Assembly: GCA_012845835.1 (NCBI GenBank)
Contig: JABAKD010000027.1
Coordinates: 15,720,073-15,784,072, forward strand
Direction of reading: 5' to 3'
Length of the DNA stretch: 64,000 nt
From: Undaria pinnatifida
Lineage: Eukaryota; Sar; Phaeophyceae; Laminariales; Alariaceae
Position numbers and translations under genes: made by a program. The notes under the pieces were generated by a model. That model saw only the letters and a program-made list of their open reading frames with translations. It did not search any database and was not told the DNA's origin. Of this stretch, positions 48,851 through 61,000 are shown piece after piece. How positions within the stretch are numbered: position 1 is the stretch's first letter; every line of letters begins with the position of its first letter.

Positions 48851-49054
48851 GGCTAAAAGGACATCGACCCTGTCGGAGGTAGGCGAACTCGAAGTCCTCC
48901 TCGTTGAAAAACCTCCCACACGGCTGCGACAGCGCTAGCGGGATGTCGGGCATCATGTTCTTGAACAGCTTGGCCTCGGGGGAGCAGATGCCAGGTGGTA
49001 CCCGGAACACCTCTTCCCTCTTCAGTCCCCTCAGGCACTTCGCGGATGCCACTA
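48816..49054 (-). CDS. IFT122: IFT122 terminal exon with altered zinc motif
   Basis: This exon encodes the last 78 residues. Its start completes an ATA codon begun by the previous exon (donor at 49514-49513, a weak GTCATT); that choice lets FQHIVASAKCLRGL align without gaps to the family's conserved segment. The C-terminal module normally holds two CxxC pairs; here they read SQPC and CPFS, so each pair has lost one cysteine to serine. The closing tail DVGDYGSC is encoded by sequence matching the tandem repeat found further downstream (48.1-48.8 kb). Confidence 0.85.
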
Positions 49055-52000
49055 CTGTGGTATATTCGCCGGTGTCCTGAAGAGATAAAACAGGTTCGGG
49101 GGGGGCGCGAGAAGATAAAAGGACTCGGCGACCCTCTATTTTATGTCTATGTCTTGGGTCGCACGGATTTAGCCTAGGCGGGGGGAAGTACTCCTATCAC
49201 GCATGGCTGTAGTCTTATGACCATAAATCCTCGCATCCTTACCATGCCGTCATCGAGCATGTCGGCTTATCATCGACCAGACAGATATTACAGTGATTTG
49301 TTCGGCGATTCGCATGAAGGGCGAGCTGCATCCTACCGGGGTGTACTAATATCATACATGGCCTTGGGGGAGGGTGAGAAGGCGTGGTGACTCTGATATA
49401 AATGTCTTGGGTCGCCCGAGTTTTGACTAGGGGACGGGGGGGGGGGTGATGGGCGTACCGTAGGCGAGAGTATCTCTTGCGCGCATGCATCATGTCAGGT
49501 TGCTTGACAATGACTATGTTGAAAAGGCGTCGCTTGACAAACCTCTTGCGCCTCAAGGGCGTTATTGATGCACCGGTTGAAGAGCTCTTCCCCTCCGACA
49601 CCGCTCCCTTCCAAATCGTCTTCGTCGTCGTCGTCCGCGCCACTGTCGTTACCCCCCAACGCCATCACGTCGGCGCCCCCTTCCTTCGCCTCGCGCCATT
49701 GCTGCAACATCGTAGCATGCCACAAAACCGTAACAAGAGCAACACAGCACGTCACAGAAACAAAACGAAGACAAAGGTATCCTATTAGTCTAATGGGCAC
49801 ATTCGTTAACGATCGGTCGATGTCAGGGCGACACCGAAACAGCACCTTTTCCACCTACGACATATCCACGTCGTTGCCCCCTTCCTTCACCTCCCACCAT
49901 TGCTGTAGCACGATAGCATGCTACAAAAATAAAAAGGTATCAGGCATTTTTGTTCACGGTCGGCGGATATCGTCTCCCTCAAAGAAAGGCGGAATTTCAT
50001 TGTTAACAAGGCATCCACATATGCAACAAATCCTACGTAAAGCCATCTAAAAAACGGTTGACGTTCTACTGCGTTTATAATGACCTACCAGTACAATGGC
50101 TCCCGCCGTACCGGACTTCTCGCCATACGTGAGACTGCCGGCAAAAAGGTGGTTGGCAAGCCCACTGTCGAGTGATTGGCAGCTGCTCGTATGAAGTTAC
50201 CTTAGGTCCGCCTCCCCCACGGCCGCGTCGCTTTCCTTGAGCTGGTGTTGCCCTGATCAACTCCATCGCCTCGTCGTCGCGAATCCTATCCGATGGAGTG
50301 GGAGAAAGAAGATAACGCTCCACGTTAACTCCTAGGATAAATGTCGATAAAATTCCCTCGCTCATACGCCGCTCATATATCGCGCACAGCGTTCATACAT
50401 CGTGCATGCAGCGCATACAGCGCACATGGCCTCATACCGTGCATTCATCGGTTATACAGCGCATACAGTGGTTATACCGCCGCCATAAGAAAACAAATCG
50501 CCCATACAATACTGCGGTTATACAGCGGTCGTACAGCGGTGACATAGGGCATACAGCGCGTTTACAGCTCATAGATCGCTCATACAGCGCATATAATGAC
50601 TTTACAGCGATACAGCGCACATAAAGCGTTGCGGTGGTTCTCACAGCACATACAACTCACATACAGCGCTCATACAGTGCTCACACAGAGAGTGCAGCGG
50701 TCATACCGCGCGTACAACGCGTCTGCAGCACATACACCGCCCATACAGCGCTCACAGCGTTCATACTGCGCATACAGCGCTCATGAAGCACATTCAGCGC
50801 TCATACAGTGCGTATAGCGCGCATACAGCTATCATAGCGCGATGATACATCGGCCATAAAGCGCGTCATGCAGCGATTACACAGCGATTATACAACGCAT
50901 ACAGTGCATATAGCACTCGTACAGTACAGGGCACCTAATAAGAAACCGAACAATTGACCCAGGCTGGGTTTATCATTTGGAAGCGGGTGCGCTGTACACC
51001 AACTTCAGGATAACGGCTCCGAGATTTCTTGCATTCCTGCAAAATTGAGCCTGCCTTTGTCATTATACTGTTCCTGATTAGATGTACTGTACTGTTCAGC
51101 GCTCATACGGTGCTACAACGCTCGTGCAGCGCACGCAAAAGTAGAGACGTCCGATCCTCTTCTCTCCTAACCCTACGTTAATTTCAAGTAGTCTCCTTCG
51201 GGTGTGAAAAGTACTTAACGTCTTGAATTGGTTTGCGTTGTTACTGAATAATTTAGAGCTAATTGAAAGAAATATAGGCTAACAAAATAGTAACGTTGCT
51301 TGAAAATAGTCATTTAAGACTGTTTTCGCTCGCGAGAACTTTGCATCGCGTACCCGGGCTCTGGCTGAAACTCGACGAGGGGCAGAGACTCAAAATTGAG
51401 GAAACCTCGCACGAACGGGTGTCGACACGTTGTGCAGGCATCTCCCCAGGGCACCCTTGCGTCGGGGCGGCTCCTACTGGAAGACGATGCTTGAGCTTTC
51501 GGCGAGGTGGATAAACTAGACGACAGAGGGGAAGACAAGGCGACGAAGGGGCTGAGGAGCGGGTTGCTGGCCCCGCAGCGGAAGCAAGCCGCGAACAGCT
51601 CCGGGCTGTCCCGCACCGGCTTCGCCTATGAGTAATCAACACAGGGAAAACAAAAAACGTTTCCCGTACAAGGGTGGGGTGGGAGGGAGTCATCACTGTG
51701 GTTGAGGTTGACGATGGTGCTTGACGCGGTTAGCAGGGAGTCTCTTCTTTGGGGGGGAGGCGACAGCTCCGAATCATCCGCACCGGCTTCGCCTAATCAA
51801 CGCGGACGTGTGTTTTGAAGAATGTTGTATACAGCGGTGGTGGTGTTTGACGGGGTCGGAAGGGGGTCTTTCTTACGGTGGGAGTTGTTAGTCGCACTCA
51901 TTTGCCTGGCAATGCGGTACGCATAGAGCTGCCAGGATACTGTAGTAGTAAGAACCTCAACGCGATAGGCAAAGAGCAAGGTTATCAAGACAAGAGCCCA

Positions 52001-55000
52001 AGTGTGATACGTGCAGGGAAAAAAATGCGACACCTACAGAGTTAGCGAGCTTACCAGAATAAGAACCCCGGTTGGATACGTTCACAAAGAGTGTACAGGG
52101 ACAAGAACCGCCGTTTTGTTTCTTGCCTGCACCGTAAGCATGTCGAGGTCGATCTGGTCTTGCCAGAGGGGGGGTACTCTTTGCCGCTGGAGGCGATCGT
52201 AAGCGAACCGCGCCAGCTTGAAGGCGCCCAACACTTTGGCCTGTTTTTTTCGTGACCAAGATAGGAATGAGGTCAGCGCACCAACCACGTGGTGTAAACG
52301 CACGCTACGATAAAGAGATATCAAAATAAATTCGGCTCTTCGTACGTGAGTGGCTTTCCGTGAGATACATATTTCGATGGGTTTCCAAGAGGCGTGTAGT
52401 TGTTTCCTTGCGAACGACGCTTCGCCAATTTCTGGTACGACAACACTTCGACCTACGTTTTTCACCCGCCTCCCACCCCAGTTTATTTTGTGCAACTGCT
52501 GCCCGTAGCACGCATTCCTGATAGCACTGTGGGATTTGAGGTTACCCATACCTGCTTGGCCAAGGTGTACAGGGTATGAGCCCTGGATATCCCCCTGGGA
52601 GGTTCTGACTCCCCTAAGGAGTTCACGAGAAATCGCGACACCTGTTACAAGCGTAAGATGCACAACATGACACGGGCTGTGGTATTGTATGATAGACTGT
52701 AAAAGGGGCAAAATAATTGTACAACGAAAGAAGGTGAGGGGGGGGAAAGGATGGTGCAAAGTAGGATAGTTGAATTGTCGATCGTTCGAAGCACGGTGAT
52801 CGCCTTGTGAGACAGCTAAATAAAGCAAGACTACTAACCCACTGAGGAGCGAACAGAGTCGCAACTTGCAGCAGCTCCTCAAAGCTATGTGCGCCTCGAG
52901 CAAACGCCACAGCTGAGCGTTTTCGTAGGATTTTGTATTATATCAAAACGCAATGTGACGTAAACTACTATGGATACGAGATGCCGATCATGTGCAGGAG
53001 GTCAGTCCATCAGGCAGGTGATTATGAACGGAGGCTCTAATACCAAAAAAAACTAGCGTCAGCCCATCACTGACATGTTTTGATAGATATCTGCAAAGCG
53101 AGCGCTTGCACCGGGACAACCAAAGATTTAACTCGCCTGGAGCAACACTTCCGGCTGCAGAGCAGTGAACGGGTCCGTCGTGAAGCAGTGCACGTGGTGA
53201 AACGCGTGGTACAGATCGGCTAGTCGGGAGTGTTCTGCCGCCACTGCCCAGGCCTCCCGAGTCTCCTCCTCACTGTCACCATCGTGCGTTCATCCATTCC
53301 ACGAGAAAACGAGGCAAAAACCGACAAGAAAAATAAAAGAAAATACAGTGAAGAGAACGCGAGGCTACTCAATTTTTGGTAAAATGCAAGAACAAATGTA
53401 CTAAAAAAACGTGCTCAACAGCAAGCGCTACGCTAAATCCTACTGGTACCCTGGCATATATTAGCCTAGATGCTCAAAGCTGCTCAAGGTTGATTTGACG
53501 ATATGGTTTCAAGCCTTGCTTATATAGACTATACCAGTATGACACATACATATATGCGACGATAGCGTTCGGCCAATGTTTTCTGGGGTTCCTGTAGCGG
53601 TAGGAGGGCGACGAGGTGCTCCACTAGAAGCATCACCGCCACTTACACTCTCGCCCATCTCCACGATGATGGCCTTTCACGTGACTGTGACATTTACGAT
53701 CACCTAGTTTCAACCCAACCATGACAAGAAAAAATGGAAGAGTGTCACCCGATGACCGAGGGTATGGTGTTGTATGGTATGGTATGGTATGGTATGGTAT
53801 GGTATGGTATGGTATGGTATGGTATGGTATGGTATGGTATGGTGTGGGTATGTCATGTCATGTCATGTCATGGCATGGCATGGCATGGCATGGCATGGCA
53901 TGGCATGGCATGGCATGGCATGGCATGGCATAGTCTAGGTATCCAAAACAGTCATACTGCCAAAACAAAAACTAACATCAATCCAGCTCTGGTTCCAAAT
54001 AACTTGTCTCCACACGTGAGTCCAGCATTCTGCGAGGCGTTATGCAAGGCAGCAATGCGCTTGCAACGGCCGAACATACTTGATACCTGGTACAAAGTAG
54101 TTCTCCCTCTATTATGCCAGTATGCGCACTATAGAGGGAAATATCGGCCCTATCGCGGCAACCGGCACTACTCCGCATACTGCCACTAGTGGTTTTTCCC
54201 ATCTGTGCCAAGCGATTTCACAGGCGCTATTATAGCAGGCGACCGGCACTGCTCAACCGGCAACTATATGGAGGCCTCTATCTTAGATTACTCCGCATCG
54301 TCACCTGCTGTTTTTGTCTTTTGCGGTAGCATAAGCCTCGGTCGAAGACCTCCAGTAGTAGTACGAAGTATCGTCAAAGCGTGCCTTCTTCACCGCATTG
54401 GCGCTGCCACAAGAGTTACGTTGATTGGAACCAGTCAGTGGTGTGTTCGGGGTCATGGGTGGGCATGACCTAAAATCACCGAAGAACGTTTTTTGGCGCA
54501 TGATTTCAGGCATAATACGAACGGGCGGATTTCAAGCTAGGCATTCGTCCTTTTTTGTCATTCACACGAACGGACAAATTCCAAGCCAAGCTGTTGTATG
54601 TCGTGTCAAGTTTGTACTGTTTGTGCATTTGTTCATTTCTGCCTTTTCGCATGGATCGTTGGTTTTCATCTTCTGGATAAGCCGTGGTCACAGGCGTTGC
54701 CCTTTACCCCTCCCCGGCACGTGCCTTCATTGTTATCGCGCGTACATTCCACCATTTCTCACTGCTTGTCGATTTGCGTCGACTTGGTGATGTGCTTACA
54801 TGAGCTGCGCCGTCATGGTGCAGCTCAGGTCCCACCGATCCCCCTTACGGAAAGCCTCGATGCTATCAAATTATTTCACATCTGACGTCTGGATGTGAGA
54901 ATGGGAAAAAAAATGAGGGTTTACGCTTCGAAAAAGGAATCGGTGTTGGAGAGGGAAAACGAGGGTGATGTGCTTACATTTATTGGCGGGAGGATTGATT

Positions 55001-58000
55001 ATGTGATGTGCTCACACGAGTTATTGCTTACATGAGTTGCGCCGTCATTGCGCCGCTCAGGTCCCGCCTCCCCGCTTTACGGAACGCCTCCAAAGCTTCA
55101 TCAAACCTCCCGTTATCCCGCAGCCACAAAGCGTAGGGTAAAAACACGCTGTCGTCGAACTTTCCATTATGCTCTTCCGATAACTTCACCGCTTCCGTCC
55201 ATTTCTGACATTACCAAGGACAATTTTTTTTAATCAACCATGATGGTCGAAAAGCGCCACCGGTTTGCGTGAGATGGTCGAAATGCCGACGGTGGACGTG
55301 CAAGGTGCCCAAGTTCAGCCAGGGCTTAGAGATTTCCCTCGCTGTGTCGCAGTTCGGTTTGGGTCGAGAAAAGGAGAAGAGCAATACATTGTAGCTTTCT
55401 CAGCAACATTTACTCTGCTTTAGACTAATCTGACAGCTTCCATGTAGGGTGGAGTCACGCAATTGAAAATACATACTCGTATTTAATTTATACTGGTATC
55501 TACTACTGTAAGTAGGTAGTGTATATGTAAGGTGGAACGTGTTCAAAACTACGGCTACGGTTATGAGTGATCGACGTTGAAGCTCAAGCTGCACATTGTC
55601 AGATGGTAACAACAACAGCAACAATTTGAACGTCCTCGTCCCCTTCAAAAGAGGTTATACAATACAGGGGTGCGCAAAGCTGGTACCGCCGTGCCCTATA
55701 CACTTCAAAACCGACCTGGTTTTTCACGTACAACGCCAATACGTTGGCGAAGTCGTCCATTTTGAGGTAAGCCTCCCGCGCCAGGTCGTCGAAACCCGCC
55801 AATGAGAGCTCCTTTCCGCAGAGGCTCAAAACCTCCGTCTCCGTTTTCGATACCGACCTGCACACGTATTTTTAGGAGTGACGAACGGTAACGGACAAGT
55901 ATATGCCCGGTATGCACTTTGCCGTATCAACTGTACACGTACGCTCTATGCACAGGAGTAAATTACGTTCGGGTACCCTAAGCACAAGAGCAAAGTACGT
56001 TCCGGCATCGAACTGCTGCGGTTGCCTGTCGAGCCGCTCCCACACTACAACGTGCTATGACACACTGGCTGTTCAAGAATGAGGCAGTTATGACACACTG
56101 GCTGTTCAAGAATGAGGCAGTTCGTCAACCTACGACATTGACAACACGATGGGATGGTTGCCTCTCACCCACACACACACTCACCCACGCACCCACCCAC
56201 CCATGCACCGATCAACTCACCAACCGACCGATTCACTCACTCATCCACCCACACACACGCCCACCCACCCACCCACTCACCCATCCACCCATCCACCTAC
56301 ACGCCCACCCACCCATCCACGCACCCATCCTCGTGTAGTCGTACCCCAACCCACCTGAACCCAGCCCCAACCAACCCAAAGCGAATACTCGTGCCTCGCC
56401 AGGCCAAGGTGCCACCCCCGCCCCTGGATGCTACTGGATGCTACTGGATACTACTGGATGCTACTGGATGCTACTGGATGCTACTGGATGCTACTGGATG
56501 CTACCGGGTGCTACTGGATGCTACTGGATGCTACTGGATGCTATTTGGATGCTACCGGATGCTACTGACAGTGGATGATTGTACACGTGTGCTACGGCAG
56601 GAGAAGTCACCTGCATTTTCCAAACGCAGCTGTCCACTTGACCACCTCACCCAAAGCTGCTTTCTTTTTTATAATTGTGTAGACTACTGCTGTACCGTAC
56701 GGTCAATCCTATGAAGAAGAAATATATTCATGTCTTGGCTTGGCGTACACCACGAACAATATGGCATACTGCCGTCGGTTATGTAACACTAACACTATCC
56801 TCTAGGCCACTCAGTCACAGTCTCTGAGTTTTCTAGTGGATAGCGTGCTAGACTATATAACTAACAAGCTACTATGTAATTTCTAATGTAGAGGTCGTAG
56901 CACCAAATCTCGTCAGCAGTGATCTCCGGGGACCTCCCCTTGCCACTGAGCGAGTATCTTAAGAAGAAGAACACACTGTCATAGCCATGCACAATATTCT
57001 CCAGCGCGCGCACGCTCGAAACTAACAGTTATGAAGCTGACGAGATTTTTGAACTCCAGCACATTCTATGTTTTGCTTTGTTAGTCAGTACAAGGTCTCC
57101 TTGATGTAATGGGTTCCTTAAATCCCGAGGGTGTCGCAAATAGTCTACACTATAGACTAGACTATAGACTATAGACTAGACTAGACTATATATTGAAAGC
57201 TGAAGGGATACAATTAGCCTAACCGGGCAAGTAACACCGGGCAATTCACAGCTTACGCTATACCTACAATGGGACCCGAAGGGTGCGTCAGCTAGCGTTG
57301 GGCTGCGAAAGCAACTGAGTTAAATCGACACACGACGCGTATGAAAATAAGTGGAAGTGTGGTGAGCTAAAGCTTTATTTTTCCCCATCCGCCGGAGGAT
57401 AAAAAAAACAAACAAAAAAAAGAGCTGCTGCTGCTGCTGTGAAACGAGGTTGTAGTTTAGTCCATACTCGCAACGCGTACGGTATGAGATGCCAACGATA
57501 TAGGGTGGCTTGATGAAAGCTAAAGAACAGAAAATTGGCCATCGCACAAGTAACCAGGCAGGTAACACCCACTGTTCATAGCTAAAAATGAGGTTATAGT
57601 TCATTTTATGCCCGTAACGCATGCGGTATGAGATGCCAACGATATAGGGTGGCTGGTTTAAATATAAAGGAAAACAAGAAGCCACCACGTAAGCAACCGG
57701 GCAAGGAACATCGACTATGCATAGCTAAAACGAGTTTTTAGTTAAGTCCATACCCGTAACGCGTACGGTATGAGATTCCGACGATATATGGTGGCTTGAT
57801 GAAAGCTAAAGAAAGATAATCAGCCACATGGCAAGTAACCGGGCAAGGAACACCGACCAGCCCAAACGAGTGTATCGTTTATTGCATACTCGTAACGCGT
57901 ACGGTATGATATTTTGAAAGCTAAAAAAGCATCATTAGCCACCGCGCAAGCAACCGGGCAAGTATCATCGACGAGCCCAAACGAGTTATAGTAGTATAGT

Positions 58001-61000
58001 ATACATACTCGTAACGTGTATGACATTCCAACGATATAAAGCGGTGTGGCTTGTTGAAAGGTGAAGCAAAACAGTCAGCCACCGCGCAAGCAACCGGGCA
58101 AGCAGCACCTACTATTCATAGCTAAAATGACCTTGTAGCTATAGTCCGTACTTGTAACGCGTACGGTATGAGATTCAAATAGGGTGGTTTGTTGGTCTAA
58201 TTGTCTAATCGATCAACCCCTTTAATCGAAAAGTACGATATCCCCCCATCCTAGCACGCGCGTGTATGTGCGACTGAGTAAATTGTTCGAGGCCAGCCGG
58301 ATATGAATCTGCCGACAACGGCGTGCAACACAACAAACCTGTTGGCAACGATTGCTATATACCAGGGCATATATCATGCGTTCCCGATCGACGCCCCGTG
58401 GACGTTTCTGCTGGCACAGGTCTGTCTCGTTTTGGAAGCTTGAGGCGTTTTTTTGACGATCTAACGGTCTGGATTTCCGAAAGTCCACGCGGACGGTGCT
58501 ACTTGAACCTGCCAGCAAACCTGTTGGCCACAGACCGCAACGAACGTTAACGTCGAAAAGATGTCGCAGAGCCATCCCGTTGTAGTGAATAAGTCTTCTA
58601 GAGTCACCTGGCGATGTCTGCAAGGGCGTCCTGCCAGCCTTCTCCTTTCCCTTTGCACGTGATTTCAGCTGCCCGCAGCGGCTCCCCGCTCTGTACAAAC
58701 AGGCCCGAAGCCACCGCCCAATCCCCGACCTGCAGCAACGGTAGAGACGGCTTTACAACATCAGGATGAAACTGGTTGGAAAAAGAGGCAGCAATGAATG
58801 TTGGTTTGAACATGAATTTACGATTTCAGCCGCCCGAAGCGGCTCTCCGGGCTGTACGAACAGACATGACGCCGCCGCCCAAATCCCCAACCTACAGCAA
58901 GGATAAAGGCGGCGAAGTGGACTCTATTAGACTAGTGCCTTCGAGAACTTCGAAACATGTCGGGAAAGAAAGAACGATTACAAATACAGCATCAGCAAAA
59001 AAAAAGCCCGGGCAGCTGCAACGCACGGGGCTGTACAAAACGCACGCAACATAGGGACACTTTTGTACTGCCGCACGCTCAATAATTCGGCCCTTCATAA
59101 AAGCGTGTTTGCGATTTTGTAAATTCGTTTGGTTTGGGAAAAAAACACATGTCGGACAGATGACGATCTACAGTAGATCATACAGATCATATAGATCATA
59201 TGGATCATTTGCAATAGATCTTGCATCTGTCGTTAGGATATGTTGCGCAGGGGATCTGTACATAAGCAGAACAGATCCCACAACGGAAACATGTGCTGGA
59301 CCACGCAGATCGTACGGCTCCCACTCGGCAACATGAGCTAGACTACACAGATCTGCCCTGAATGATTTACAGTAGATCAACAATTGGAGTAGTAGATCAT
59401 CTGTCCTACGTGTAAATAAATGTGAGAATGATTTTTGAAACCGACCAACGTTCATATATAACGCAAGACCAACCAAGTCACAAAAAAAATGGGCTGGAAA
59501 AATTAACATGTTAAATGGTAGAAAAAAAACGTATCTCTAACCTTAGACTAATATTTCGCTCATTTCTTCGTTGGTTAGGTTGGCCTTGAACTGCGGCTTT
59601 CGACGGTTTCAATACAAAATGGGCTGGAAAAATTAACATGTTAAATGGTAGGAAAAAAAACGTATCTCTAACCTTAATCTTTCGCTCATTTCTTCGTTGG
59701 TTGGGTTGGCCTTGGACTGTGGCTTTCGACTGTTTCAATACTATTAACAGTATAGTAGTATGCTTTCCTCCCCAACTCCTACCCAACGAAACTTGATACA
59801 TCTTAGGGTGTTGTAGGGGTATAGGGCGGGGACACAGCGTGTCCCATTGCAGGCGTTTCGAGGCCGTACCTTAACAGTGTTACGCAAACACCCTAAAATC
59901 GCACTCATCGCAAACACCCTAAAATCGGTACACGCAAACACCCTAAAAATCGCACTGATCGCAAACACCCTAAATATCGCACTCATCGCAAACACCCTAA
60001 AATCCTTACACGCCAACAACCTAAAAATCGCACTCATCGCAAACACCCTGAAATTGGTACAAGCAAACACCCTAAAAATCGCACTCATCGCACACACCCT
60101 AAAATCGGTACACGCATAAACACCCTAAAAGGGGGTAGTCGTGCGTGTGAATCGGGCAATACACACGAAAGATTTTTAGACGACGAAGCATGGTGTCACT
60201 AGTCAGACCACCGCGCCATGACGCCGTATCAACAATCATTCGATTGCCACCGCCCTCCGACCACCACCCTTCGTGTTTTAGCCTATGAATGGTACAGAAC
60301 TGTCACGACTCAGAACCATAAGAAGGTTCCTACAAACGGGTTGGTCAAACTTGCGATAATACATCCTTCAATCGGGTCTGTGTCGCATGCATTGTTGCCG
60401 CGGTTCAAGCGTCTGGACCACTGCGTGTGAGGTAAAAGCCCCGATCGACGTGACTGTCTCGTATCGAAACCGGTTGGGGAGCACCGGCAGAGAGAGTGGG
60501 GGAAAGGAAGGGGTATTGGCCGTAGTAAAACTAGGATGCCGCCTTAACCTTGGCGTACCGATGTGAAACAGAGAGGGAAAACCGAATCAAAGCCAACGTA
60601 CAGTACAAAATATACTGATAACGTATTTTTCTTGCGGCTTGTGCATGCCTATTTGTGGCGGTCCATTTTGTCATGCGTGTGCATCCTCTTTCAGACTTGT
60701 GTATTTTTTTATTCGATCTTGTAATGCATCGTTTCATCATCGTTTTATGACTGTGTACGGGACTGTTTTTTCTTGCCTCCTCCGCCCGCTCGGCCTGCCG
60801 ACGCATCACCTCCTTTTTTAGCGCCCCCGCACATTGTCATTGGGAAACATACTGCCATTTTTTTTTTTTTTTTTTTTATCCTCCGGCGGATGGGGAAAAA
60901 TAAAGCTTTAGCTCATCACACTTCCACGTATTTTCATAGGCGTCGTGTGTCGATTGAACTCAGTTGCTTTCGCAGCCCAACGCTAGCTGGCGCACCCTTC

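Noticed and set aside
52082..52903. 273-residue minus-strand open frame
   Set aside because: It merges real IFT122 exon 52240-52127 (in another frame at its start) with intron; the exon model with matched phases is better.
53133..53137. A fifth GC donor in IFT122 (CCAG|GCGAGT)
   Set aside because: A GT donor four bases downstream gives the phase needed by the next exon, so it was preferred; transcripts are needed to decide.
57440..58190. CRISPR array
   Set aside because: Units are contiguous degenerate ~140 bp repeats without unique spacers, in a eukaryotic intron.
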